A DNA stretch of 64,000 nt from Mesocentrotus franciscanus (taxonomy: Eukaryota; Echinodermata; Echinoidea; Camarodonta; Strongylocentrotidae), in assembly GCA_037976565.1 (NCBI GenBank), contig CP137670.1:17013216-17077215 (forward strand), read 5' to 3'. The position numbers were made by a program, and so were the translations under genes. Below the pieces are notes generated by a model that ran no database searches, was not told the origin of the DNA, and worked only from the letters and a program-made list of their open reading frames with translations. Shown one piece after another: positions 29,801 to 42,400 of this stretch; the first letter of the stretch is position 1; every line of letters begins with the position of its first letter.

Positions 29801-30693
29801 TAAACAAGTCGGAGTTAAAATAATTTCTACCACAGCAGTGCGTGTGTTTATAAACATGACATTTACAAATAATTTCTACGTACAATCGTGCGTTTGTTTA
29901 TAAACATGACGGAGTTAAAATAATTTCTACTACAACTGTTTGGTTGTTTTTAAACATGACGGAGCTTAAAATAATTTCTTCTGTAAGACCGTGTGTTTGT
30001 TTATAAACATGACGGAGTTTAACATAATTTCTTCTAAGACCGTATGTTTGTTTATAAACATGACGGAGTTAATATAATTTCTACCACAATTGCATGTGTG
30101 TAATTTGTTTATAAACATGACATTTAAAAATAATTTCTACTACAATCATGCGTTTGTTTATAAACATGACGGAATTAAAATAATTTCTACTACAACTGTT
30201 TGGTTGTTTTTAAACATGACGGAGTTTAACATAATTTCTTCTAAGACCGTATGTTTGTTTATAAACATGACGGCGTTAAAATAATTTCTACTACAAATTC
30301 TGTGCGTTTGTTTATAAACATGACGGAGTTTAAATAACTTCTTTGACTACTTCAAATTCTGTGCGTTTGTTTTAATTATATAAGCATCACGGAGTTAATA
30401 TAATTTCTACTACAACCTTGCGTTTGATTATAATCATGACGGAGTTTGAATAATTTCTACTACAAATTCTGTTTGTTTATAAATTATGACGGAGTTTAAA
30501 TAATTTCTACTGCAAGTACAACTGTGCGTTTGTTTATAAAAATGACAGAGTGAAATACATTCTACTATACTACCACCGCGCTTTTGTTCATATGACAGAG
30601 TTAAAATAATTTCCACTACAACTGTGCGCTGGTTATAAACGCGACAAAGTTTAATACATCCGAACACACATGACGGAGTTATAATAGAATTTC
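29801..30693 (+). repeat. ~50-bp minisatellite (TTTATAAACATGACGGAGTT)
   Basis: The unit is about GTTTGTTTATAAACATGACG, then GAGTTAAAATAATTTCTACTACAA, then a variable CTGTGC stretch, repeated about 17 times with spacing of 48-70 bp. It contains the palindrome TTTATAAA and degenerates towards 30.6 kb. Confidence 0.9.
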
Positions 30694-31019
30694 TATGTCA
30701 TCACAACTTTCTCATGAACCCAACGCTATATCCACACACACACAAAATAACCATGCGCGCATGTGCTCAACTCATGTCCAACACACTACTTGATCGTTGG
30801 TGGGCGGTGTTAATAGGGAATTTTAGATTTGCACGACGAGAACGTGGACTGCTACGTGGACATCCTTTTAAGGCAATGTGACGTCCTTTAAGGCACACTG
30901 CCGGGCACTGCCAGTGGACGTCACAAAAAAGGGGGAATACAGAGAAAGAGAAACAAAGGAGACAAGTGGGGAGACAAGGAAGCAAACCGGTTCCTTCATT
31001 TTGCAAATGTGGGCATAAT
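30694..31019. other. No gene recognised
   Basis: Short unique stretch between two arrays. TCCTTTTAAGGC(A)A and TCCTTTAAGGCA are repeated at 30864-30895, and GTGGACGTCAC-like words flank them. A repeat remnant is likely. Confidence 0.4.
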
Positions 31020-32030
31020 CTGAATTCAGACAAGGATTAAGAGTCGAGAACGGTACAACGATCGTCTTCTTTCTCTAATAATTTGATGAAATGTCAAAGC
31101 TCCCCACGCGGGAGGGGGCTAACTGTATTCAGACAAGGATTAAGAGTCGAGAACGTTACAACGAATCGTCTTCTTTCTCTAATAATTTAATGAATGTCAA
31201 AGCTCCAACGCGGGAGGGGGCGAACTGTGTTCAGACAAGGATTAAGAGTCGAGAACGGTACAACGAATCGTCTTCTTTCTCTTATAATACTTAATGAAAT
31301 GTCAAAGCTACCGCGCTTAGCGCGCGTGGAGGGGGGGGGGCTGAATTCAGACAAGGATTAAGAGTCGAGAACGGTACAACGAATCGTCTTCTTTCTCTAA
31401 TAATTTAATGAAATGTCAAAGCTTCCGCACGGGAGGGGGGAACTGAATTCAAACAAGGATTAAGAGTCGACAACGGTACAACGAATCGTCTTCTTTCTCG
31501 AATAATTAAGCGAAATGTCAAAGCTTCCGCGCGGGAGGGGATGGGGAACTGAATTTAGACAAGGATTAAGAGTCGACAACGGTACAACGAATCGTCTTCT
31601 TTCTCTAATAATTTAGTGAAACGTCAAAGCTTCCGCGCGGGATGGTGGGGGGGAGCTGAATTCAGACAAGGATTAAGAGTCGAGGACGGTATAACGAATC
31701 GTCTTCTTTCTCTAATAATTTAATGAAATGTCAAAGCTTCCGCACGGGAGGGGGGAACTGAATTCAAACAAGGATTAAGAGTCGACAACGGTACAACGAA
31801 TCGTCTTCTTTCTCGAATAATTAAGCGAAATGTCAAAGCTTCCGCGCGGAAGGGGGGGGGGAACTGAATTTAGACAAGGATTAAGAGTCGACAACGGTAC
31901 AACGAATCGTCTTCTTTCTCTAATAATTTAGTGAAACGTCAAAGCTTCCGCGCGGGAGGGGAGCTGAATTCAGACAAGGATTAAGAGTCGAGGACGGTAT
32001 AACGAATCGTCTTCTTTCTCTTATAATCCT

Positions 32031-32311
32031 TAACCCTAAAAAGGCTGGGCTATAATAATTATGAGGTCTTAATACGGCCGGGGCATTATGGCCCCTAAGA
32101 TCTCGGCCTAGGAAGGTCCAATTAATGTGAAAATTAGCATGGTGATAGATTGAAGTATGTTGAATGTTAAAGATGGTAATGTTTATTTTCTTTTGTTTAT
32201 TTATTTATTTTTTATTAATATTTTTATGACGTTACACACGCACATTTGCGAGAATTACATATTTTGATAGACATGTGATGATATTTTGTCACCTAACATC
32301 CGCGGGGAGAG
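32031..32311 (+). repeat. Interspersed ~280-bp block in the satellite, copy 1
   Basis: It runs from TTAACCCTAAAAAGGCTGGG through GATCTCGGCCTAGGAAGGTCC, an AT-rich TTTATTTATTTATTTTTTATT stretch and TGATATTTTGTCACCTAACATCCGCGGGG. The same block returns at 33521 and 34611 and, rearranged, at 51711. Confidence 0.9.
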
Positions 32312-33520
32312 GGGGAACTGAATTCAGACAAGGATTAAGAGTGCAGAACGGTACAAGGAATCGTCTTCTTCTCTAATAATTTAATGAAACGTCAAAGCTT
32401 CCGCGCGGGAGGGGGGAACTGAATTCAGACAAGGATTAAGAGTCGAGAACGGTACAACGAATCGTCTTCTTTTCTAATAATTTAGTGAAACGTCAAAGCT
32501 TCCGCGCGGGAGGGGAGCTGAATTCAGACAAGGATTAAGAGTCGAGAACGGTACAACGAATCGTCTTCTTTCTCTAATAATTTAATGAAATGTCAAAGCT
32601 TCCGCACGGGAGGGGGGAACTGAATTCAAACAAGGATTAAGAGTCGACAACGGTACAACGAATCGTCTTCTTTCTCTAATAATTAATGAAATGTCAAAGC
32701 TTCCGCGCGGTAGGGGGGATGGGGAACTGAATTCAGACAAGGATTAAGAGTCGAGAACGGTACAACGAATCGTCTTCTTTCTCTAATAATTTAGTGAAAC
32801 GTCAAAGCTTCCGCGCGGGAGGGGGGCTGAATTCAGACAAGGATTAAGAGTCGAGAACGGTATAACGAATCGTCTTCTTCTCTAATAATTTAATGAAATG
32901 TCAAAGCTTCCGCACGGGAGGGGAACTGAATTCAAACAAGGATTAAGAGTCGACAACGGTACAACGAATCGTCTTCTTTCTCGAATAATTAATGAAATGT
33001 CAAAGCTTCCGCGCGGGAGGGGATGGGGAACTGAATTCAGACAAGGATTAAGAGTCGAGAACGGTACAACGAATCGTCTTCTTTCTCTAATAATTTAGTG
33101 AAACGTCAAAGCTTCCGCGCGGGAGGGGGGAGCTGAATTCAGACAAGGATTAAGAGTCGAGGACGGTACAACGAATCGTCTTCTTTCTCTAATAATTTAA
33201 TGAAATGTCAAAGCTTCCGCACGGGAGGGGGGAACTGAATTCAAACAAGGATTAAGAGTCGACAACGGTACAACGAATCGTCTTCTTTCTCGAATAATTA
33301 AGCGAAATGTCAAAGCTTCCGCGCGGTAGGGGGGGGGGATGGGGAACTGAATTTAGACAAGGATTAAGAGTCGACAACGGTACAACGAATCGTCTTCTTT
33401 CTCTAATAATTTAGTGAAACGTCAAAGCTTCCGCGCGGGAGGGGGGGGGGGCGCTGAATTCAGACAAGGATTAAGAGTCGAGGACGGTATAACGAATCGT
33501 CTTCTTTCTCTTATAATCCT

Positions 33521-33805
33521 TAACCCTAAAAGGCTGGGCTATAATTATGAGGTCTTAATACGGCCGGGGCATTATGGCCCCCTAAGATCTCGGCCTAGGA
33601 AGGTCCAATTAATGTGAAAATTAGCATGGTGATAGATTGAAGTATGTTGAATGTTAAAGATGGTAATGTTTATTTTCTTTTGTTTATTTATTTATTTTTT
33701 ATTAATATTTTTATGACGTTACACACGCACATTTGCGAGAATTACATATTTTGATAGACATGTGATGATATTTTGTCACCTAACATCCGCGGGGAGAGGG
33801 GGAAC
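33521..33805 (+). repeat. Interspersed ~280-bp block, copy 2
   Basis: Nearly identical to the 32031 copy. The distance from copy 1 is about 1,490 bp, so monomers plus block form a higher-order repeat. Confidence 0.9.
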
Positions 33806-34610
33806 TGAATTCAGACAAGGATTAAGAGTGCAGAACGGTACAAGGAATCGTCTTCTTTCTCTAATAATTTAGTGAAACGTCAAAGCTTCCGCGCGGGAGT
33901 GGGGGAACTGAATTCAGACAAGGATTAAGAGTCGAGAACGGTACAACGAATCGTCTTCTTTCTCTAATAATTTAGTGAAACGTCAAAGCTTCCGCGCGGG
34001 AGGGGGAGGGAACTGAATTCAGACAAGGATTAAGAGTCGAGAACGGTACAACGAATCGTCTTCTTTCTCTAATAATTTAATGATTAATGTCAAAGCTTCC
34101 GCGCTTCGCGTGTGAGGAGGACTGAATTTAGACAAGGATTAAGAGTCGAGAACGGTACAACGAATCGTCTTCTTTCTCTATTAATATTTAATGAAATGTC
34201 AAAGCTTTGGGGGGAACTGAATTCAGACAAGGATTAAGAGTCGAGAACGGTTATTAACGGATCGTCTTCTTTAAATTCTCTAATAATTTAATGACACGTC
34301 AAAGCTTCGCGCTTCGCGCGGGAGGGTGGGGAGAACTGAATTCAGACAAGGATTAAGAGCCCAGAACGGTACAACGATTCGCCTTCTTTCTCTAATAATT
34401 TATTAAATGTCAACGCTTCCGCGCGGGAGGGGGAACTGAATTCAGACAAGGATTAAGAGCCCAGAACGGTACAACGAATCGTCTTCTTTCTCTTATTATT
34501 TAATTAAATATCAAAGCTTCCACGCTTCGCGCGGGAGGGGGGGGGGAACTGAATTCAGACAAGGATTAAGTGTCGAGGACGGTATAACGAATCGTCTTCT
34601 TTCTCTTATA

Positions 34611-34892
34611 ATCCTTAACCCTAAAAAGGCTGGGCTATAATTATGAGGTCTTAATACGTCCGGGGGGCATTATGGCCCCTAAGATCTCGGCCTAGGAAGG
34701 TCCAATTAATGTGAAAATTAGCATGGTGATAGATTGAAGTATGTTGAATGTTAAAGATGGTAATGTTTATTTTCTTTTGTTTATTTATTTATTTTTTATT
34801 AATATTTTTATGACGTTACACACGCACATTTGCGAGAATTACATATTTTGATAGACATGTGATGATATTTTGTCACCTACCATCCGCGGGGG
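34611..34892 (+). repeat. Interspersed ~280-bp block, copy 3
   Basis: Nearly identical to copies 1 and 2, starting about 1,090 bp after copy 2. The shortening relative to 1,490 bp equals about four monomers. Confidence 0.9.
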
Positions 34893-37404
34893 AGGGGGAA
34901 CTGAATTCAGACAAGGATTAAGAGTGCAGAACGGTACAAGGAATCGTCTTCTTTCTCTAATAATTTAGTGAAACGTCAAAGCTTCCGCGCGGGAGTGGGG
35001 GAACTGAATTCAGACAAAGATTAAGAGTCGAGAACGGTACAACGAATCGCCTTCTTTCTCTAATAATTTAGTGAAACGTCAAAGCTTCCGCGCGGGAGGG
35101 GGAACTGAATTCAGACAAGGATTAAGAGTCGAGAACGGTACAACGAATCGTCTTCTTTCTCTATTAATTTAATGAAATGTCAAAGCTTTGGGGGGGGGGA
35201 ACTGAATTCAGACAAGGATTAAGAGTTGAGAACGGTTATTAACGGATCGTCTTCTTTAAATTCTCTAATAATTTAATGAAACGTCAAAGCTTCCGCGCTT
35301 CGCGTGTGAGGAGGACTGAATTCAGACAAGGATTAAGAGTCGAGAACGGTACAACGAATCGTCTTCTTTCTCTATTAATTTAATGAAATGTCAAAGCTTT
35401 GGGGGGAACTGAATTCAGACAAGGATTAAGAGTCGAGAACGGTTATTAACGGATCGTCTTCTTTAAATTCTCTAATAATTTAATGAAACGTCAAAGCTTC
35501 CGCGCTTCGCGCGAGGGGGTGCGGAGAACTGAATTCAGACAAGGATTAAGAGCCCAGAGTGGTACAACGAATCGCCTTCTTCCTCTAATCTATAATAATA
35601 ATACGAGAAGCTCCATGGGTCCGATTGTGGGCGGTCCGATGACGTATTTCGCGTCGAAACGCGTCGATCTGCGTCACTTAACGAGGGTCCGGGCTCGACG
35701 TCGGTAGAGCTATCTCCTCCCGGACGACGGGTCGAGGGGACGGGACCCGACCCGGGGACGAGGAAAACTATTCTATATAGCAACGTCCGGGTCTTTACCC
35801 ATGCTGTCCCGCCATCGACCAGGAAATCGTAAAAACGATAAGACACGCCCATGAATATTATGCATGACCTGTTGCATGCATGCATGAGCCTCGAACTGTT
35901 TCAATCCATCGCCACTAAAAATTGTTTTTATTCTAATTTGATATCATTCTAACAAAAAATATTCAAAGAATTACGATTATGTTTTTATTCTGTTTATACA
36001 GTCAATAACAATTTGATAAAATGGAGATATATAATCACGCAAAAGGAACGACCTAGCTTATACTTTCGAGCAGCACAGTCCGACCTCGATCCATTAATTG
36101 TCTGCCAAAATTAGCAATACAAATTTTGTTTTTGTTTTTTATTTGAAATGTTTAGCAAATACATGACATTTTAATGAAATATTTAGTAATATATTTGTAT
36201 AATCCTGATTATATTGAATATACGCTTAAAGTAACAAAATAAGTTTCAATAGTGTAATTGGCAACCAATATAGCTAGCTAGCTGGGCTTTTCCCTATCGC
36301 CATATCCATATCGTTCCTTTGCGACTTCGCCTTCGGAGATTCATCACATCGACTCACATTTTAAACTCTACTTCATCTATTACGGGCACTGAGTGTTGAT
36401 GCAGAATTCGTAAACAGTAAGTTCACACACTCCAAAATCAATTGCATTCTATACAAATTAATGAGTATTGTTGACGTTGTCAACATTTCTTAGACAAATT
36501 TAGATGCATGCGCTATGACGCGTTGACGCTGCTGCACTGTGCTGTGTGTGGTGGTTGGTCGTGTTAGCAGGTTAGTAGACTCTGAATAGTAAACATGCAT
36601 GCACGTACTACTACTACTAGCTCAGCTCACTGGCCTTGGGCTTGGCGTGTTTGTTGTTGGTGGTATGGTCTATTTCTAAAGTTGAAACATGCATGCATGA
36701 GGTCTTTGTGTATTGTTAGTGGCCCTCACATCTTTAGTTTACTTTTATCCCTTATACTTTTTATAGGGATCCGCGATCTCAGATTCTGAAACAAAATCCT
36801 GGATTTAGCTCATGCTGCAATGATAATTATAAACCTTTAGGCTTTAGCCTTAGGTCAGTCAGGCCAGGAACCCCATCCCATGACTTTTACAAGCCGATCG
36901 CCTGTCTGATTATCAAGATATTTATGATTGGAAATCAAAACCAAATTTTGCGCTTCGTAACGGTTTTATTATAACACTACAGTCTATTGGGAAAACGAGT
37001 ATGGTAAAATTGGTCACTCAAAGATTTTAACTTTTTGAGGCACTTCTTGATCGTTTTGAAGCGTGATTTTTTTTTAGGGCTTCTATATTACACCATATCA
37101 CAGACACTGATAACACGTAGTGCTGGCCTGTGCATCTAAACGATGCCTTTAATGCCTTATAAAGTTATGACTCAATTATGTACTGTACTACTCTGTACTC
37201 TGTAGTTCTGATTTCTGACGGCCGCTGAAATGCTTGGCGGCCCTAGACCAAAATTTCTGTCTCTTTCGTTCGTTAGCCTCTGATTTTGAATTGGGTAGGG
37301 TCATATCATCATATCATGTAAACTGAAGAAAAAATATTTATGTGCTGTTTATAATATAGTACAATAATTTGTGTATTGTTATTTTTCATTCATTTCATTT
37401 ACAG

Positions 37405-37680
37405 TCCTCCAAGACTTCAACACCAACAACTAGCAACCCAACGTCAAGGGCGATGCCAAGTACTTCAAATTTTCGCATGACCATTACACAAAATACCCAG
37501 AACCTGCAATGCCAATGCTCCAAGCTGACCTTCAGTCAACACCAACTACAAGTCAAGAATCACCTTACTCTGCAAGGAGATACAGTTCAAGTTCTTCATA
37601 GGACAAATGCGATTGAGATGACAATTCAATCTACGACCAGAACTAAATGTGCATTATGCAGCTGCATATAACTATCATTA
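37405..37680 (+). pseudogene. Exon-like segment inside Helitron unit 1 (possible captured terminal exon)
   Basis: A pyrimidine-rich acceptor (TTTTTCATTCATTTCATTTACAG, AG at 37403-37404) precedes TCCTCCAAGACTTCAACACC. In units 2-4 the frame reads PPRLQHQQLATQRQGRCQVL, HFSHDHYTKYPEPAMPMLQ and ends ...QESPYSARR before TAG. In unit 1 the stop is TAC instead and the frame could run on to YSSSSS-stop, but an upstream AAA/TTT difference breaks it. An AATAAA follows about 200 bp later. This looks like the last coding exon and 3' UTR of a captured host transcript. I do not recognise the protein. Confidence 0.4.
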
Positions 37681-39008
37681 CTGTTGACTTATTAAAAATG
37701 TAATTAAACATAGTAAAAACCATCATGATAATGATAATTGTTATTTATGTCTACTTTTAACAATTATTATAATACTCAGCCTATTTCTTGCTTTTCCAAA
37801 GTATTGTTTAATGTTTTCATATACATGTATGATGTATCATACTGTTTGATAATAACAGTATACAAACATTATTTAATAAACTAAAACATATACTTCTATG
37901 ACTGTGTCGTTAAATTTTCATTATACACCTAAATTTATTGTATATACCCTTCATACATAACTCAGCTATCAATAACAAGATGATGTGTATGTGATGATTG
38001 ATGGTACTTATGAGTGTTTGAGTGAATTTGTGTCCATCAAATATTTGTTGTTGTTGCTGAAGCAAAGTAATTATAATTCGCACATAAAATAAGAAAATAG
38101 CAATACAAAATAAAACTAAATTTTCTTTTTTCTTTTCACCTCTCTCTTTCTCTTTCTATTTATCTCTCTAATGTCGCTCTCTATGTATCACTCTCTAATT
38201 CTCCCTCTTCCACTTTCTGTACTATTTATCATTCATGTTCATACATACAGTATACTTCTTTCCTCCTCTCTTCATCCTCTTTCTCTCTCTCTCTTCCTTC
38301 CATTTCTCCCCCTCCCTCGCTTCCATTTCCCCTACCTCTGTCTCTCATCCCCTCTCTGCTATATAGTGTTAAACTGAATATTTGTGGTAAGGTAGATGTT
38401 TAAACGTCCTATATATGCATGTGTAAAATTGTGTGTTGGTTTATGGGGAGGAGGAGGGAAAGTGAAAGGGGTGTGAAAACCTGTTTGTGTGTATATTTTT
38501 CATACCCAAGTGCAGGGCGCCGGAAGTGTGGGGGGGGGGCAAAACGTATTTCGCCCCCAAAAAAGCCCCCCACCAAAAAAAAAAAGCAGTAAAGGAGTAA
38601 AAATGGTTTGTATTTTTAACCAAAAATAAAATAAAAATGAATTGAATCACATAAAAATTACATTCCATTCAAAGAAAAGGAGAGTAAACAGGAATTAAAC
38701 TTCTTAAACATTCCTCAGGCCCCTATATTTAACAATTAATGGAGGATTTTATAATAGCGTTATGCGCATATCGTGGAAATATTGTGAGAGGATGGAAAGC
38801 GTGTGTGTTTTTATTATAGGAGTGAAAAGTTATGAGCCCCTGAACACTGGCGTACTGATGGGGGGGGGGGACAGTTACCCCCCAAATAAAATTCAAACGT
38901 CGTTAATTTCTTATTCGATACCAGTAATATACAAATGTTGCTAAAATGATATGATTTTCCCGGATTTTTTCTCAACTGCCAGTGTCACAAAATGAAGTAT
39001 CAAAATAT

Positions 39009-39245
39009 GCTCATCTGACCGTAAAACTGCCTAAAACTCTTGAGCTTACGGGGGCTCCGCCCCCTGGACCCCACCAAGGGCCCTAAGGAGGGCCCCTGGA
39101 TGCTCATCTGACCGTAATTAAATACCTAAAACCCCTGAGCTTCCGGGGGCTCTGCCCCCTGGACCCCACCAAAAGCTCTAAGGATGGCCCCTGGAGGCTC
39201 ATCTGACCGTATATGCCTAAAACCCCTGAGCTTCATGGGGCGCAC
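39009..39245 (+). repeat. Subterminal triplicate of the Helitron unit
   Basis: Three diverged copies of about 90 bp, each TGCTCATCTGACCGTA...CCTAAAAC(C)CC(T)GAGCTT followed by CGGGGGCTC(C/T)GCCCCCTGGACCCCACC. The third is truncated at GGGGCGCACGCC. The set is repeated at 42818-43055, 46632-46865 and 50450-50690. Confidence 0.8.
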
Positions 39246-39391
39246 GCCGTGCAACGCCTTATCGGGAACTTATGGTATCCTCTAAATGGCAAATAAAGTT
39301 GAGTGGGGAACTTATGGTTTCCTCTAATTTGCAAATACAGTTCTTGGTGGTTTTAATTTATATACCGGTATCTATTTACACCCCCTAGAAT

Positions 39392-39419
39392 CCCGCGGAT
39401 TTTCCGCGGGTCCTTCTAG
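39392..39419 (+). terminator. Helitron 3' end: hairpin plus CTAG (unit 1)
   Basis: Perfect 7-bp stem CCCGCGG/CCGCGGG with an ATTTT loop, then TCCTT and CTAG. In Helitrons this hairpin marks the end of rolling-circle transfer. The next base is the T of the following unit's TC. The spacing of 5 nt to CTAG is a little shorter than the usual 10-12. Confidence 0.8.
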
Positions 39420-42400
39420 TCTATAATAATAATACGAGAAGCTCCATGGGTCCGATTGTGGGCGGTCCGATGACGTATTTCGCGTCGAAACGCGTCGATC
39501 TGCGTCACTTAACGAGGGTCCGGGCTCGACGTCGGTAGAGCTATCTCCTCCCGGACGACGGGTCGAGGGGACGGGACCCGACCCGGGGACGAGGAAAACT
39601 ATTCTATATAGCAACGTCCGGGTCTTTACCCATGCTGTCCCGCCATCGACCAGGAAATCGTAAAAACGATAAGACACGCCCATGAATATTATGCATGACC
39701 TGTTGCATGCATGCATGAGCCTCGAACTGTTTCAATCCATCGCCACTAAAAATTGTTTTTATTCTAATTTGATATCATTCTAACAAAAAATATTCAAAGA
39801 ATTACGATTATGTTTTTATTCTGTTTATACAGTCAATAACAATTTGATAAAATGGAGATATATAATCACGCAAAAGGAACGACCTAGCTTATACTTTCGA
39901 GCAGCACAGTCCGACCTCGATCCATTAATTGTCTGCCAAAATTAGCAATACAAATTTTGTTTTTGTTTTTATTTGAAATGTTTAGCAAATACATGACATT
40001 TTAATGAAATATTTAGTAATATATTTGTATAATCCTGATTATATTGAATATACGCTTAAAGTAACAAAATAAGTTTCAATAGTGTAATTGGCAACCAATA
40101 TAGCTAGCTAGCTGGGGCTTTTCCCTATCGCCATATCCATGTCGTTCCTTTGCGACTTCGCCTTCGGAGATTCATCACATCGACTCACATTTTAAACTCT
40201 ACTTCATCTATTACGGGCACTGAGTGTTGATGCAGAATTCGTAAACAGTAAGTTCACACACTCCAAAATCAATTGCATTCTATACAAATTAATGAGTATT
40301 GTTGACGTTGTCAACATTTCTTAAGACAAATTTAGATGCATGCGCTATGACGCGTTGACGCTGCTGCACTGTGCTGTGTGTGGTGGTTGGTCGTGTTAGC
40401 AGGTTGGTAGACTCTGAATAGTAAACATGCATGCACGTACTAGCTCAGCTCACTGGCCTTGGGCTTGGCGTGTTTGTTGTTGGTGGTATGGTCTATTTCT
40501 AAAGTTGAAACATGCATGCATGAGGTCTTTGTGTATTGTTAGTGGCCCTCACATCTTTAGTTTACTTTTATCCCTTATACTTTTATAGGGATCCGCGATC
40601 TCAGATTCTGAAACAAAATCCTGGATTTAGCTCATGCTGCAATGATAATTATAAACCTTTAGTTTAGGCTTTAGCCTTAGGTCAGTCAGGCCAGGAACCC
40701 CATCCCAAGTTTTACAAGCCGATCGCCTGTCTGATTATCAAGATAACTATGATTGGAAATCAAAACCAAATTTTGCGCTTTCGTAACGGTTTTTATTATA
40801 ACACTACAGTCTATTGGGGAAAACGAGTATGGTAAAATTGGTCACTCAAAGATTTTAACTTTTTTGAGGCACTTCTTGATCGTTTTGAAGCGTGATTTTT
40901 TTTTAGGGCTTCTATATTACACCATATCACAGACACTGATAACACGTAGTGCTGGCCTGTGCATCTAAACGATGCCTTTAATGCCTTATAAAGTTATGAC
41001 TCAATTATGTACTGTACTACTCTGTACTCTGTAGTTCTGATTTCTGACGGCCGCTGAAATGCTTGGCGGCCCTAGACCAAAAATTTCTGTCTCTTTCGTT
41101 CGTTAGCCTCTGATTTTGAATTGGGTAGGGTCATATCATCATATCATGTAAACTGAAGAAAAAATATTTATGTGCTGTTTATATAGTTCAATAATTTGTG
41201 TATTGTTATTTTTCATTCATTTCATTTACAGTCCTCCAAGACTTCAACACCAACAACTAGCAACCCAACGTCAAGGGCGATGCCAAGTACTTCATTTTTC
41301 GCATGACCATTACACAAAATACCCAGAACCTGCAATGCCAATGCTCCAAGCTGACCTTCAGTCAACACCAACTACAAGTCAAGAATCACCTTACTCTGCA
41401 AGGAGATAGAGTTCAAGTTCTTCATAGGACAAATGCGATTGAGATGACAATTCAATCTTACGACCAGAACTAAATGTGCATTATGCAGCTGCATATAACT
41501 ATCATTACTGTTGACTTATTAAAAATGTAATTAAACATAGTAAAAACCATCATGATAATGATAATTGTTATTTATGTCTACTTTTAACAATTATTATAAT
41601 ACTCAGCCTATTTCTTGCTTTTCCAAAGTATTGTTTAATGTTTTCATATACATGTATGATGTATCATACTGTTTGATAATAACAGTATACAAACATTATT
41701 TAATAAACTAAAACATATACTTCTATGACTGTGTCGTTAAATTTTCATTATACACCTAAATTTATTGTATATACCCTTCATACATAACTCAGCTATCAAT
41801 AACAAGATGATGTGTATGTGATGATTGATGGTATTTGCTTATGAGTGTTTGAGTGAATTTGTGTCCATCAAATATTTGTTGTTGTTGCTGAAGCAAAGTA
41901 ATTATAATTCGCACATAAAATAAGAAAATAGCAATACAAAATAAAACTAAATTTTCTTTCTTTCTTTTCACCTCTCTCTTTCTCTTTCTATTTATCTCTC
42001 TAATGTCGCTCTCTATGTATCACTCTCTAATTCTCACTCTTCCACTTTCTGTACTATTTATCATTCATGTTCATACATACAGTATACTTCTTTCCTCCTC
42101 TCTTTCTTCATCCTCTCTCTCTCTCTCTCTTCCTTCCATTTCTCCCCTCCCTCGCTTCCATTTCCCTACCTCTGTCTCTCATCCCCTCTCTGCTATATAG
42201 TGTTAAACTGAATATTTGTGGTAAGGTAGATGTGTAAACGTCCTATATATGCATGTGTAAAATTGTGTGTTGGTTTATGGGGAGGAGGAGGGAAAGTGAA
42301 AGGGGGTGTGAAAACCTGTTTGTGTGTATATTTTTCATACCCAAGTGCAGGGGCGCCGGAAGTGTGGGGGGCAAAACGTATTTTCGCCCCCACCAAAAAA

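Larger units (their letters stand above)
31020..35588 (+). repeat. ~104-bp satellite array, left part
   Basis: The monomer reads roughly CTGAATTCAGACAAGGATTA, AGAGTCGAGAACGGTACAAC, GAATCGTCTTCTTTCTCTAA, TAATTTAATGAAATGTCAAA, GCTTCCGCGCGGGAGGGG. About 36 copies run head to tail with 98-110 bp spacing, varying mainly in the G-run and at GAG/GAC and AAATG/AAACG. There are no unique spacers and it is not CRISPR. Frames of 60-70 codons inside it restate the monomer. Three copies of a ~280-bp non-monomer block interrupt it. The right end is cut by the Helitron block at 35588/35589. Confidence 0.95.
35589..39419 (+). mobile_element. Helitron-like non-autonomous element, tandem unit 1
   Basis: It begins TCTATAATAATAATACGAG after ...CCTCTAA of a satellite monomer. 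It ends with the hairpin CCCGCGG-ATTTT-CCGCGGG (39392-39410), TCCTT, then CTAG (39416-39419). TC at the 5' end, a 3' hairpin followed by CTRR, insertion between A and T, and no target duplication are the Helitron hallmarks. Length is 3,831 bp. No Rep (HUH) or helicase frame is present. Contents in order: GC-rich 5' segment, AT-rich segment, a putative captured exon pair (donor 36417, acceptor 37404), an AATAAA at 37875, a CT-rich tract (about 38137-38370), a GGGGCGCCGGAAG/CCCCCC segment, and a subterminal triplicate (39009-39245). This unit differs most from the other three. Confidence 0.85.

Noticed and set aside
31020..35588. CRISPR-like regular repeat array
   Set aside because: The whole 104-bp unit repeats with no unique spacers, the setting is a eukaryotic genome, and no cas genes are present. 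It is a satellite.
40753..40968. 71-codon frame repeated in Helitron units 2-4
   Set aside because: It begins with a non-ATG codon (TTG) and is frameshifted in unit 1 by homopolymer changes. Identity among units 2-4 reflects recent duplication, not coding constraint.
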